Below, piece after piece: positions 15,801 through 25,106 of a stretch of DNA of 64,000 bases (position 1 is its first letter; the number at the start of each line of letters is the position of its first letter). A program made the translations under genes and the position numbers. Under the pieces are notes generated by a model, which was given only the letters and a program-made list of their open reading frames with translations, searched no databases and was not told where the DNA came from. The stretch comes from Lachnospiraceae bacterium (lineage in GTDB: Bacteria > Bacillota > Clostridia > Lachnospirales > Lachnospiraceae): NCBI GenBank assembly GCA_014804755.1, contig JAAUZE010000026.1:62001-126000 (forward strand), written 5' to 3'.

Positions 15801-15924
15801 GTGTGAGAAAGGTTCGCTCTCACATATTGTTTGTGCCGGCTGCGCCGGCATGACGCGAAGTATGAAAGGTGCTGTATGATGTTATTTGGGGAAGCGCTGA
15901 TCAAAGGGCTTCCTTTAGAAAGAA

Positions 15925-15960
15925 TCAGGGCGCACAGACAACAGTCTGTGCGCCTTGATT
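15925..15960. terminator. Bidirectional terminator between ybjQ and copA
   Basis: Arms GGCGCACAGAC (15929-15939) and GTCTGTGCGCC (15944-15954) enclose AACA, with AATCA and TGATT extending the stem. It sits between convergent genes. Confidence 0.85.
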
Positions 15961-15993
15961 GTTTGCGTGAAACAAGAATTGGAAAAAGCGGTG

Positions 15994-16206
15994 TTAATTT
16001 CTGGCAATGTTCACCACTTCATATCCGGCATCCGCGATCGCCTGCTTCAGCGTATCGTCAGAGAGGTCGTCTGTCGGGGTGATGCTTGCGCTTTTTCCTG
16101 CCAGATCGACGCTTACCGATGAGACGGGCAGCTTCCCGAGCGCTTCTTCCACGTGCTTTTTGCAATGCTCGCACATCATTCCTTCAATGCTTAATGTGAT
16201 TGTCAT
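15994..16206 (-). CDS. Internal CopZ reading frame (candidate separate copper chaperone)
   Basis: Within and in frame with copA, an ATG at 16206 is preceded by AAGGAGGAAAC at ideal spacing. Translation from it would give a 70-residue protein that is a complete HMA domain (LSIEGMMCEHCKKHVEEAL), the size of a stand-alone CopZ. So the site may produce free CopZ in addition to the CopA fusion, or it may be the relic start of a copZ gene that fused to copA after loss of the copA stop. The ribosome site is seen directly; its use is inference. Confidence 0.6.
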   Translation of the reverse strand: MTITLSIEGMMCEHCKKHVEEALGKLPVSSVSVDLAGKSASITPTDDLSDDTLKQAIADAGYEVVNIARN

Positions 16207-18669
16207 AGTTGTTTCCTCCTTATTTTGAGCCTCTGTAGAGGCTTTAGTTACAATTGGCGCGGTGTCGGCAGGGGCGATCTCGTCTGTCGGAATGCCGTCT
16301 GCGCGTACGGTTTCGTCTGCCGGAATGCCGCCTGTGCGTATCGTTGGCTTAAAAAGCCGCAGGCGCAGAGCGTTGGTGACAACGCAGACGCTGCTTAAGC
16401 TCATAGCCGCGGCGCCGAACATCGGCGTCAGCCTTAAGTGAAGCGGCGCGTACAGAACGCCCGCCGCGAGCGGGATGCCGATGCAGTTATAGAAAAATGC
16501 CCAAAACAGATTTTGACGGATATTGCGGATGACCGCTTTGCTTAAGCGGATGGCCGTTACCGCGTCAAGCAGATCATTGCGGATCAGCACAGCGTCTGCG
16601 CTTTCAATCGCGACCTCGGTCCCTGCGCCGATGGCAATGCCGACGTCCGCAGTCGCAAGAGCCGGTGCGTCATTGATGCCGTCCCCGATCATGGCGACGA
16701 TGTGCCCTTGATCTTTAAGCGTGCGGATATGTCGTTCCTTATCCTGCGGAAGTACACCGGCGATCACGGACGAAACGCCCGTCTGTTTTTGAATCGCCCC
16801 CGCAACGCGTTCGTTGTCACCTGTCAGCATGACCGTGCGGATATGCATATCGTGTAAGAGGCGGATGGCTTGCGCGCTTGTCGGCTTTACAACGTCAGCG
16901 ACGGCAATGATGCCGAGAAAACGGGTATCCGATGTAAATAAAAGCGGTGTTTTGCCCTCGTCGGAGAGCGCTTCCACACGCTGACGAACCTCCTGCGTGA
17001 TGCATGAGACAGGCAGATTTAAGTTGCCCGAATAATAGCGGATGCCATCAATCACGGCGCTGATGCCCTGACCGGGAAGCAGCGTAAAATCCGTCGTCTC
17101 TGCATAGGATGGGGGCGTATCGCTGAGTGTGGAAATATACGACAGCACCGCATCGGCAAGCGGATGTTCGCTTTTATGCTCTAAGGAGGCTGCGATGCGG
17201 AGTAGTTCTTCTTTTGTGCAGTCATAGGGAAGTACGTCGGTCACATGCGGTTTTCCCTCGGTGATGGTTCCTGTTTTGTCCAATACGACTGTGTCGATAT
17301 GGTGCGCCGTCTCCAACGCTTCTCCCGATTTGATCAGGATGCCGTTTTCCGCGCCCTTACCCGTCCCGACCATGATCGCGACCGGGGTTGCTAAGCCGAG
17401 CGCGCACGGGCAGGAGATCACGAGAACGCTGATGCCGAAAGAGAGCGCGGATTCAAAATCCGCTCCGGCGAGCATCCAGATGAGGATTGTTACAAGCGCG
17501 ATGAGCATGACGACCGGAACAAAAATGCCGGACACCTTATCGGCAAGGCGCGCGATCGGCGCTTTGCTGGAGGACGCTTCCTCCACAAGGCGGATGATCT
17601 GCTGAATGGTCGTGTCCTCACCGACCCGTTGTGCTTTCATCTGAAAATAGCCGTTTTGGTTCATAGAGGCGGAGATTACGGCGTCTCCTTCTTTTTTTTC
17701 TACGGGAAGACTCTCTCCGGTGATCGGAGATTCGTCCAGTGAGGTGTGACCGCTCACGATCACGCCGTCTACCGGAACGCGCGCGCCGGGCTTGACAATG
17801 ACCGTGTCACCGACCGCAACAAGAGAGACGGGAATTTCCTGCTCCGTTCCGTCACGCATAACGAGCGCCGTACGCGGAGAAAGATCCATCAGTTTTTCGA
17901 TTGCGCTGCTTGTTTTGCCCTTGGAGCGCGCCTCTAAAAATTTTCCGAGCGTGATCAGCGTGACGATCATGCCCGCCGATTCAAAATAAATATCGGACAG
18001 GTAGTGTGACACAAGCGCGATATTGCCGTGCCCGAGTCCGTAGCCGATGCGGTAGAGCGCGAATAAACCGTAAACGGTGGATGCGGTGGAGCCGAGTGCG
18101 ATCAGGGTGTCCATATTCGGCGCAACGTGAAACAGGTTACGGAACCCGTTGATATAATAGCTTCGGTTCAAATATAGAATAGGAAGCAAAAGTAAAAATT
18201 GGGTCAGTACGTTGACGACAGCATTCTGCTCCCCGTCAAACAGCGCAGAGACAAAGTGCGGGATCGGCAGTCCGAACATATGTCGGAACATGCCGTGCAT
18301 GGACACATACATCATCGGGATCAAAAAAACAAATGACCAGACGAGGCGCTTTTTCATGCTGCGGATCTGTTTTTCATTCACATTCTCGGACGGCGTTTTT
18401 TCCGCATGCTGCATGGAGGCGGGACTGTGATCCGTGTTTCCCGGATTCATCGACGCGGAGGATAGTCCGGCGCCGTACCCGGCTTTCTCGATGGCGGAGA
18501 TGATCTCGCCGGAGGAGAGCTGATCTGCGTCGTACTCAATATTCATGCGGTTGGTGAGGAGATTCACGCTCACTTTTTCAACACCGGGAAGCTTTGCTGC
18601 AGTCTTTTCCACGCGTGCGGAGCAGGCGGAGCATGTCATTCCCGTAATGTCATAGATTTCTTTGTTCAT
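15994..18669 (-). CDS. copA: Copper-exporting P1B-type ATPase with C-terminal CopZ-like domain
   Basis: An 891-residue copper pump of the inner membrane. In order: N-terminal HMA domain with GMTCSACSA; membrane helices; actuator loop with PITGESLPVEK; the ion-binding SCPCALGLATP; phosphorylation site VLDKTGTITEG; SEHPLADAV; hinge GDGINDAPA; final helices. After a linker with two 11-residue repeats (GIPADE type) comes a second HMA domain with GMMCEHC. A C-terminal HMA is unusual; most CopA proteins carry theirs at the N terminus. The ATG at 18669 is preferred; a GTG four codons upstream (18681) is possible. It lies downstream of csoR in one operon and should be induced by Cu(I). Confidence 0.95.
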   Translation of the reverse strand: MNKEIYDITGMTCSACSARVEKTAAKLPGVEKVSVNLLTNRMNIEYDADQLSSGEIISAIEKAGYGAGLSSASMNPGNTDHSPASMQHAEKTPSENVNEKQIRSMKKRLVWSFVFLIPMMYVSMHGMFRHMFGLPIPHFVSALFDGEQNAVVNVLTQFLLLLPILYLNRSYYINGFRNLFHVAPNMDTLIALGSTASTVYGLFALYRIGYGLGHGNIALVSHYLSDIYFESAGMIVTLITLGKFLEARSKGKTSSAIEKLMDLSPRTALVMRDGTEQEIPVSLVAVGDTVIVKPGARVPVDGVIVSGHTSLDESPITGESLPVEKKEGDAVISASMNQNGYFQMKAQRVGEDTTIQQIIRLVEEASSSKAPIARLADKVSGIFVPVVMLIALVTILIWMLAGADFESALSFGISVLVISCPCALGLATPVAIMVGTGKGAENGILIKSGEALETAHHIDTVVLDKTGTITEGKPHVTDVLPYDCTKEELLRIAASLEHKSEHPLADAVLSYISTLSDTPPSYAETTDFTLLPGQGISAVIDGIRYYSGNLNLPVSCITQEVRQRVEALSDEGKTPLLFTSDTRFLGIIAVADVVKPTSAQAIRLLHDMHIRTVMLTGDNERVAGAIQKQTGVSSVIAGVLPQDKERHIRTLKDQGHIVAMIGDGINDAPALATADVGIAIGAGTEVAIESADAVLIRNDLLDAVTAIRLSKAVIRNIRQNLFWAFFYNCIGIPLAAGVLYAPLHLRLTPMFGAAAMSLSSVCVVTNALRLRLFKPTIRTGGIPADETVRADGIPTDEIAPADTAPIVTKASTEAQNKEETTMTITLSIEGMMCEHCKKHVEEALGKLPVSSVSVDLAGKSASITPTDDLSDDTLKQAIADAGYEVVNIARN
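16281..16346 (-). repeat. 33-base tandem repeat in the copA linker
   Basis: Two copies (16281-16313 and 16314-16346) encode the repeated 11-residue unit GIPxDE-like in the linker between the last membrane segment and the C-terminal HMA domain. Confidence 0.85.
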
Positions 18670-18689
18670 GATAGAATTCACTTTCTTTT

Positions 18690-19019
18690 CTATTTCATTA
18701 ATTTTTGCAGTGTTGCGCAGAGTTCGTCAACGGCCGCGTCGTTTCCACTCTTAATGTCCTCCGTCACACAGCTCTTGATATGGCGGGTGAGCAGTTCGCG
18801 GTTAAAGGCATTGAGCGCCGACTGCACGGCGCTGACCTGCGTGAGAATATCCACACAGTAGCGCTCGTCATCCACCATTTGGCGGATGCCGCGGATCTGT
18901 CCTTCGATGCGGTTTAGCCGGTTTGTGAGAGAGCGGTATTCTTCTTTCGAACGATGCTTGTGCCGTTCGCATTCTGCGCAGCCCTTGCTGCAGGCGGTGC
19001 ATGTCGCTTCATTTTCCAT
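18690..19019 (-). CDS. csoR: CsoR-family copper-sensing repressor
   Basis: A 109-residue all-helical repressor. The copper-binding Cys-His-Cys set is visible in DDERYCVDILTQ and TRHIKSCV. The helix NRLNRIEGQIRGIRQMVDD is the family hallmark. An added Cys-rich N terminus (CTACSKGCAEC) is seen before it, which may bind metal too. The ATG at 19019 is chosen because GGAGG precedes it; a longer in-frame reading runs into hairpins. It is the first gene of csoR-copA, and its own operator lies at 19200-19220. On binding Cu(I) it is expected to release DNA and derepress both genes. Confidence 0.92.
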   Translation of the reverse strand: MENEATCTACSKGCAECERHKHRSKEEYRSLTNRLNRIEGQIRGIRQMVDDERYCVDILTQVSAVQSALNAFNRELLTRHIKSCVTEDIKSGNDAAVDELCATLQKLMK

Positions 19020-19070
19020 AGTGAACCTCCGCAGGAAACGCTTTGACTTATAGGAAATTATCCGATCCCA

Positions 19071-19126
19071 GAAGAATTGCTTACACAATTCTTCGAAAGA
19101 ATGGCGCAAGGCGCCATTCTTTTTTA
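19071..19126 (+). terminator. Tandem double hairpin, terminator-like (copy 1)
   Basis: Two hairpins follow each other: GAAGAATTG (19071-19079) with CAATTCTTC (19086-19094), then AGAATGGCGC (19098-19107) with GCGCCATTCT (19111-19120) and a T-run. The joint CTTCGAAAGAAT is shared with a second copy at 51546-51600. Read on the plus strand it is terminator-like, yet it lies in the 5' leader of csoR on the minus strand. Confidence 0.75.
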
Positions 19127-19199
19127 GTATGGGTTCTTTTGCAAATTATTTATTATAATAAGGAAGAAAAAATGGTACTTCACAAAAATACCATGCTTG

Positions 19200-19251
19200 A
19201 TATACCCTGGTGGGGTATATAAAATATAACACAGACTGCTAGGTTCGTCAA
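19200..19251 (-). promoter_or_regulatory. csoR-copA promoter with CsoR operator
   Basis: On the minus strand, TTGACG (19251-19246) and TATATT (19228-19223) are spaced by 17 bases. Directly downstream is the perfect dyad ATATACCC-N5-GGGTATAT (19200-19220). It matches the known CsoR operator type (TACCC...GGGTA) and overlaps the expected transcription start, a repressing position. Confidence 0.92.
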
Positions 19252-19376
19252 TGGCTTTTTTAGGGGAGTATCTTTTCAAGCATTCCTCACTTTTGTGATT
19301 GGATACTATATTGTAAGACCGTCCGGTTTGCATTATCATTGTATCAAAAAATAAAATCACATAAAAGGAACCTATT

Positions 19377-21101
19377 ATGAAACATGTAAAATGCTATATT
19401 CCGGAATATCCCAGACCACAGTTTGTCAGAAACGATTGGCTGAATTTGAACGGCGAGTGGGCGTTTGCTTTGGGAGATGAAACCGATGCCGCGGATGCGC
19501 TTGCGGGCAGACTTGACCGAAAGATCAATGTTCCATTCACATACGAGACCGAGCTTAGCGGGATCCACGATACCGCACAGCACAATACGGTGTGGTATTC
19601 CCGTAAAATTTTGGGAAAAGAAGGTAAGCGCACGATCTTAAATTTTGAAGGCGCAGATTATGTTACCGAAGTGTATATAAACGGCATACTCGCGGGAACG
19701 CATAAGGGCGCGTATACACGTTTCTCTTTTGATGTGACCGATCTCCTTCTCGATCATACGGGCATACTTACCGTAAAGTGCACCGATGACGACCTGCCTG
19801 TTCAGGTCAGGGGCAAGCAGCGCTGGGAGGCGCAGAGCTTCGGCTGTTGGTATGTACAGACTACAGGGATATGGAAAACCGTATGGCTTGAATATGTAGA
19901 CGATGTAAGACTTACAAAGCTTAAAATAACCCCCGATATAAGCGACAGCTCCGTTACGTTTGACATGGCTGTGAATAAGCCCGCAGATGATGTTGAGGTA
20001 AAAATAGCGGTAAGCTTTGACGGCAGACCCGTGCAGACGGTATCTGTGATTGCGGGAGATATTGACAACACCGTAAAGGTTCGTCTTGACAGCAGGAGCA
20101 TTACTTATCAGGCGGAGCAGTGGTGTCTCTGGAATCCCGCGTTGTATGACGTTGAGGTGACCGTAAGCAAGAGCGGCAGAGAAGCCGATAGGGTAGGCAG
20201 CTATTTCGGACTGAGGGAATTTACCGTCAGGAACGGAAAAATACTGCTCAACGGCGGACCGTTCTATTCGAAGCTTGTACTCGATCAGGGGTATTGGAAA
20301 AAATCGGGAATGACACCCCCAAGCGAGCAGGCGATCATTGACGATATCCGGCTTGCAAAGGAAATGGGCTTCAACGGCGTTCGCAAGCACCAGAAAAACG
20401 AGGATGAGCGTTTTTACTATTACGCCGATATTATGGGCTTCGTGGTATGGTGCGAGCTCCCTTCCAATCATTGGTTCAGCGACGAGGCTGTAAAGGAGAT
20501 TTCCGCGGAGTGGCTTGACATCGTTACGCAGAATCACAATCACCCGTCGCTGGTAACATGGGTGCTCTTTAATGAAAGCTGGGGCGTCAGGGGCATTGCT
20601 TCAAATCTCAGGCAGCAGAATTTTGCCGAGGGGCTTTACCATATGACCAAAAGCATCGACCCAATGCGTCCTGTTATCTCAAACGACGGCTGGTATCATG
20701 CAAAGAGCGATGTTCTCACGCTCCACCACTATGAGCAGGACAGCAATTGGCTTACGCACTTTTATGACACCAGGGAAAAGCTTACTGACGGCTATTGCGG
20801 AAACTCGCAGCTTCTGCCCTTTGCCGCCGGATTTAAATATGAGGGTCAGCCCATCATTTTCACCGAGTTCGGCGGAACCCATTATGCACATGACGAGGGC
20901 TGGGGTTATGGGGCTTCGGTGCACACGGACGAGGAATTTTTGGAGCGCTTCGGCTCACTGATAAAGGCTGTGAAGAATGTGGATATAAGCGGATACTGCT
21001 ATACACAGCTGACAGATGTTGAACAGGAGACCAACGGTCTGCTTTCCGTTGACAGAATACCAAAGGTTCCCATAGAAAAAATAGCGGAGATCATGAAGTG
21101 A
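19377..21101 (+). CDS. Glycoside hydrolase family 2 enzyme
   Basis: A 574-residue GH2 enzyme, without signal peptide, so cytoplasmic. Residues 1-185 are the jelly-roll sugar-binding domain (EYPRPQFVRNDWLNLNGEW at the start), 185-290 an immunoglobulin-like sandwich, and 290-574 the TIM barrel. The acid/base Glu is E400 in LFNESWG and the nucleophile is E497 in FTEFGG. The specificity could be beta-galactosidase, beta-glucuronidase or beta-mannosidase; the next genes (GH26, GH92) make a mannose-related substrate plausible. It is followed 11 bases later by the GH26 gene. Confidence 0.9.
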   Translation: MKHVKCYIPEYPRPQFVRNDWLNLNGEWAFALGDETDAADALAGRLDRKINVPFTYETELSGIHDTAQHNTVWYSRKILGKEGKRTILNFEGADYVTEVYINGILAGTHKGAYTRFSFDVTDLLLDHTGILTVKCTDDDLPVQVRGKQRWEAQSFGCWYVQTTGIWKTVWLEYVDDVRLTKLKITPDISDSSVTFDMAVNKPADDVEVKIAVSFDGRPVQTVSVIAGDIDNTVKVRLDSRSITYQAEQWCLWNPALYDVEVTVSKSGREADRVGSYFGLREFTVRNGKILLNGGPFYSKLVLDQGYWKKSGMTPPSEQAIIDDIRLAKEMGFNGVRKHQKNEDERFYYYADIMGFVVWCELPSNHWFSDEAVKEISAEWLDIVTQNHNHPSLVTWVLFNESWGVRGIASNLRQQNFAEGLYHMTKSIDPMRPVISNDGWYHAKSDVLTLHHYEQDSNWLTHFYDTREKLTDGYCGNSQLLPFAAGFKYEGQPIIFTEFGGTHYAHDEGWGYGASVHTDEEFLERFGSLIKAVKNVDISGYCYTQLTDVEQETNGLLSVDRIPKVPIEKIAEIMK

Positions 21102-21112
21102 GGAGCGAGAGC

Positions 21113-22081
21113 ATGAGCAATAGAATCGATACACCCGTAAATCCCAAGTCGCAGAAGTGCGTCGGAAACGTGCTGAAATATCTGTCCGATATTTCGTTTG
21201 ATAAAGTTATAACCGGTCAGCACACCCAGACCATGGCGATGGAGGAATTTCATCATATTAAAAAAATAACAGGCCATGAGCCTGCTTTGCTGGGATTTGA
21301 GCTGTTGTCCTATTCCCCGAACATCAATTATCTCGATACCGATGAGGAATGTATGACCGAGGTAGCCAACAATTACGGCACCTTAAAAAGAGCGTGGGAA
21401 TGGGCCGAAAGGAAAGGACTTATCACATTTACATGGCATTGGTTTTCGCCGCTTGGCGGGCGTTCCAAAGCTTTTTTCTCAGACAATACCGACTTTGACG
21501 CAAGCAGGGCGGTGATTGACGGAACGCCTGAAAACAAGGCGCTGCTATCTGATATGGATATGATGGCGGGACTGCTTCGTCCGTTTTGCGATAAGGGCAT
21601 ACCAATACTTTGGAGACCGTTCCATGAGGGAGACGGCAACTGGTTCTGGTGGGGCGTAAAGGGACCCGAGGTCGTGAAGAAGCTCTACCGTATGATGTAT
21701 GACAGGTACACAGGTCTGCACGGTCTGAATAATCTCATATGGGTGTGGAATACCGCTGAACGCGAGTGCTACCCGGGCGATGATGTGGTGGATATTATTT
21801 CAAAGGATATCTATCCCCCGAATCACGTTCACACAGCCTGCTCAGATGAATACAATAAGCTGATAAAAATAACCGAACAGCCGAAGATCACTTTGATCGG
21901 AGAGATCGGCAGTATGCCTGATCTTAACGAAATACACGATCTTGGGCTTGGCTGGGTAAGCTATATGACATGGTCGGGCGCGTTCTGCCTTACGGAGGAG
22001 ACCAATCGCTTTGAATATCTGAAAAAGCTATATGAAAGTCCCTATGCTGTGACAAAGGAAACGCTGCCCGAATTATATTAA
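21113..22081 (+). CDS. Glycoside hydrolase family 26 (beta-mannanase-like)
   Basis: A 322-residue GH26 enzyme predicted to cleave beta-1,4-mannans or manno-oligosaccharides. The acid/base Glu is E172 in WRPFHEGDGNWFWWG, and the nucleophile is E264 in LIGEIGSMPD. The aromatic-rich WHWFSPLGG stretch is also typical. No signal peptide is present, while most mannanases are exported, so it likely acts on imported oligosaccharides. The ATG at 21113 follows TGAGGAG at seven bases; a GTG at 21098 overlapping the GH2 stop lacks this spacing. Confidence 0.9.
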   Translation: MSNRIDTPVNPKSQKCVGNVLKYLSDISFDKVITGQHTQTMAMEEFHHIKKITGHEPALLGFELLSYSPNINYLDTDEECMTEVANNYGTLKRAWEWAERKGLITFTWHWFSPLGGRSKAFFSDNTDFDASRAVIDGTPENKALLSDMDMMAGLLRPFCDKGIPILWRPFHEGDGNWFWWGVKGPEVVKKLYRMMYDRYTGLHGLNNLIWVWNTAERECYPGDDVVDIISKDIYPPNHVHTACSDEYNKLIKITEQPKITLIGEIGSMPDLNEIHDLGLGWVSYMTWSGAFCLTEETNRFEYLKKLYESPYAVTKETLPELY

Positions 22082-22090
22082 AATGTATCC

Positions 22091-22894
22091 CTAATACCTT
22101 TTGGGGCGCACGCCGGTTTTTTGCAGGAAGATATTAGAGAAATAGTGTTCGTCCGCAAAATTCAGGCGGCAGGCGATTTCCTTTACCGTCAGCGAGGAAT
22201 TTTTCAGAAGCAGCTTTGCGGTTTCTATCTTGCGTGTGAGGATATAGTCGTAAGGCGTTATGCCATAGGCTTTTTTGAACACACGGTTGACCTGCGAAGA
22301 TGAAATATTTACGTACTTCGACAACGCTTCTATGTTCAGTCTTTCATAAATATTACGGTCTATATATGATTTGATTTCGGATGCAGCGCCTTTTTGGCTG
22401 TGATTCGGATCGGGCATGATGCTGTCGCGTATCTTTATGATCAGTTTGTGGAAAACAAGAGCGCACTGCGAATGGATTTCATTCAGAGCCAGCTCTTTAT
22501 TTTCGCATAGGTCAAGAAATTCACGGAAAAAAGGAAACGCGTCGATCCCCTTGACGACAAGAGTGCCCGTAATGCCATAAACATGGATAAGCTCATCGCA
22601 CAGCGTACCGCTGATGTTGAACCATATTTTTTCAAAAGGGTCTTCGGGCATCGAGCGATAATCGTGATCCGCGCCTTTGGGAAGAACGTACAGGTCGCCT
22701 TCGGACGGGTAATTTGTGATACCGTCCACGGTAACGATACCGCCGCCCTTTATGACATACTCGAAGCAGTGGATGTATGAATTTTTTCGAGTGATATGAT
22801 AATTGGGGTCGGGATAGGTGATACCTGCCATTTCGATGTAGAACGGTCTGTCCTGATCGTCAAAGGTCTCGCCGAATGAGATGATATGCTCCAT
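22091..22894 (-). CDS. AraC-family transcriptional regulator
   Basis: A 267-residue regulator with an N-terminal cupin-type sensor domain (residues about 20-100, e.g. GDLYVLPKGADHDY) and two C-terminal helix-turn-helix motifs (about 165-265), including LNIEALSKYVNISSSQVNRVFKK and LTVKEIACRLNFADEHYFSN. It is oriented opposite to the hydrolase genes and divergent from the GH92 gene, with 82 bases between them. It probably senses a sugar from this pathway and activates the GH genes. The ATG at 22894 follows GTGAGGA; an in-frame GTG five codons upstream is less likely. Confidence 0.9.
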   Translation of the reverse strand: MEHIISFGETFDDQDRPFYIEMAGITYPDPNYHITRKNSYIHCFEYVIKGGGIVTVDGITNYPSEGDLYVLPKGADHDYRSMPEDPFEKIWFNISGTLCDELIHVYGITGTLVVKGIDAFPFFREFLDLCENKELALNEIHSQCALVFHKLIIKIRDSIMPDPNHSQKGAASEIKSYIDRNIYERLNIEALSKYVNISSSQVNRVFKKAYGITPYDYILTRKIETAKLLLKNSSLTVKEIACRLNFADEHYFSNIFLQKTGVRPKRY

Positions 22895-22976
22895 GAATGT
22901 ATTCCTCACTTTTTTAACTGTTATCCGTAATTATACCATACATTGCACTGCTTTTCGGTAAGAATGGAGGATTTTT

Positions 22977-25106
22977 ATGAAAAACTTCCTTAAATATGTC
23001 AATATAAAGCAGGGAACGCTTTCCGAGCCGAGATTTTCCACGGGAAACACGTTGCCACTGACCTGCGCTCCATTTGGTATGAATAGTTTTTCCATTCAGA
23101 CAAGGGCAGGCGGCGGGGGCTGGTTTTATTCACCGCTGCACAGACAGACGGAGGGCATACGGCTTACGCACCAGCCAAGCCCGTGGGTCAGAGATTATGC
23201 GCATTTTGTGTTTATGCCGCAAAGCGGAGAGCCGTATGTTACCGAGGACAGCCGCAGTTCCTCTTTTGACGAGAAGGAGTTTTCTCCCGCCTGCACGGAG
23301 ATCTATTTCAAACGGTATTTTGCGCAGATGGGTATTGTTCCCACTGAACGGGGCGCGATCATAAAGATACGCTGGGATACCGCAAAGACGCCGAGGCTTG
23401 CCGTGCTGCCCTTTGAGTTTCCGACAGAGCTTGTCCTCGACCCCGGCAGTCGAATGCTTACGGGCTTCACCAACGCTTACGGCGACGGCACCCGGAAGGA
23501 TTTTAAATTTTATTTTTGTATGAAATTTGACAAGCCCGTAAATGCTTCCGAAACCGTTATTACAAAAAATTCGGGCGGTACTAAGCAGGGAATTTCATGC
23601 AGCGGCACAGGCACTGGGATGAACATTGCCTTTGATATTCCGCAGGGCGGGGAGCTTATCGTCCGGCTTGGAACTTCGTATATTTCTCCCGAATATGCCG
23701 TGAGAAATCTCAGCGAGGTCAGCGGCAGGACGTATGAGCAGGTCAAAGCCGGGACCGAAGAGCAATGGAATTCCCTGTTGTCTAAAATAGAAATAGAGGA
23801 TTCCGAAGAACGGATGCGCACCTTTTATTCCTGCCTGTACCGCTGCTTTATTTTCCCGCGGATTTTTTATGAGTATGACGAGCTTGGCAGGGCGGTGCAC
23901 TATAATACAAAAAGCGGGGAGATATGCGGCGGCAAAATGTTTGTTGACAACGGCTTCTGGGATGTTTACCGAACCCTTTATCCTCTGCTGACGCTGATCG
24001 TTCCCGAGCATATCAGTGAGATCATGGAGGGATATCTGAATTTCTATAAGGAGCAGGGGTGGCTGCCGAAATGGCTGTCTCCCGGTGAGCGGGGCATTAT
24101 GCCCGGCACACTGATAGACGCCGCTCTTGCGGACTGCGCCGTAAAAGGCTTGCTCACGAAGGAACAGATGAAGCTTGCCCTTGACGGGATGCTTCAAAAT
24201 GCCAATACGGCAAGCGGTACCCATCTTTGCGGGCGCATTGGCGTGGAGGACTATGTAAGGCTCGGCTATGTGCCGAACGATAAATACGGCGAGAGCGTGA
24301 ACAATTCCCTTGACGCTTATTACTGCGACTGGTGTATCGCTCAGCTTGCGGAAAAGCTGAACATTACGGATATATGCGGTGAATATATGACAAGGTCGCA
24401 GGGGTATCAAAAGCTGTTTGACAGCGAGACTGGCTTTCTCAGAGGTCTGAGTGCAAAAGGAGAGCGGAAGCCCGATTTTTCACCCTTTGAATGGGGCGGC
24501 GATTACTGCGAGGGCGGCGCATATCAGAACGGATTTGCCGTATATCATGACATAGAGGGTCTTGCGGAGCTTTACGGCGGCAGAGAAAAATTTGAAGAAA
24601 AGCTTGATGAACTGTTTACCGCTCCCGCGTTTTTTGAGATTGGCACGTACCCTTGCGAGATACATGAAATGACGGAGATGGCGGCTGCCGATTTCGGGCA
24701 GTGCGCAATTTCAAATCAGCCGAGTATGCATCTGCCGTACCTGTATTCAGCGATCGGAAGCATAGGAAAAACGGCAGACCATGTGCGCCGGATGCTGAGA
24801 GAGGGCTACAATGAAAATGTTTTCCCCGGTGACGAGGACAACGGCTCAATGAGCGCATGGTATATTTTGGGCGTACTTGGTTTTTATCCTGTCTGCCCGG
24901 GAAGCGGTGGGTATGTCTTGGGTGTGTGCAATGCACGGAAGATCACCGTTATGCTTGGCAGCGGGAATCTTCTCCATATTATGGATGAAACAGACGGCAG
25001 CAGCGCCTTCAGAGTAAGCTTTAACGGCACGGAGATGACGGAAAATTTGATTGCCCACGATAAGCTTATGCAGGGCGGCACACTTAGATTTTATATGGAG
25101 GTATGA
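22977..25106 (+). CDS. Glycoside hydrolase family 92 (alpha-mannosidase)
   Basis: A 709-residue GH92 enzyme, a calcium-dependent exo-alpha-mannosidase family acting on N-glycans or yeast mannan. Recognisable stretches are FVDNGFWDVYRTLYPLLTL, the substrate loop LPKWLSPGERGIMPGT, and VFPGDEDNGSMSAWYILGVLG, which includes the catalytic acidic residues. Known bacterial members are often exported lipoproteins, but this one has no signal peptide and should be cytoplasmic. The ATG follows TGGAGG. The GH43 gene begins at the base after its stop. The divergent AraC gene suggests a shared control region. Confidence 0.92.
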   Translation: MKNFLKYVNIKQGTLSEPRFSTGNTLPLTCAPFGMNSFSIQTRAGGGGWFYSPLHRQTEGIRLTHQPSPWVRDYAHFVFMPQSGEPYVTEDSRSSSFDEKEFSPACTEIYFKRYFAQMGIVPTERGAIIKIRWDTAKTPRLAVLPFEFPTELVLDPGSRMLTGFTNAYGDGTRKDFKFYFCMKFDKPVNASETVITKNSGGTKQGISCSGTGTGMNIAFDIPQGGELIVRLGTSYISPEYAVRNLSEVSGRTYEQVKAGTEEQWNSLLSKIEIEDSEERMRTFYSCLYRCFIFPRIFYEYDELGRAVHYNTKSGEICGGKMFVDNGFWDVYRTLYPLLTLIVPEHISEIMEGYLNFYKEQGWLPKWLSPGERGIMPGTLIDAALADCAVKGLLTKEQMKLALDGMLQNANTASGTHLCGRIGVEDYVRLGYVPNDKYGESVNNSLDAYYCDWCIAQLAEKLNITDICGEYMTRSQGYQKLFDSETGFLRGLSAKGERKPDFSPFEWGGDYCEGGAYQNGFAVYHDIEGLAELYGGREKFEEKLDELFTAPAFFEIGTYPCEIHEMTEMAAADFGQCAISNQPSMHLPYLYSAIGSIGKTADHVRRMLREGYNENVFPGDEDNGSMSAWYILGVLGFYPVCPGSGGYVLGVCNARKITVMLGSGNLLHIMDETDGSSAFRVSFNGTEMTENLIAHDKLMQGGTLRFYMEV

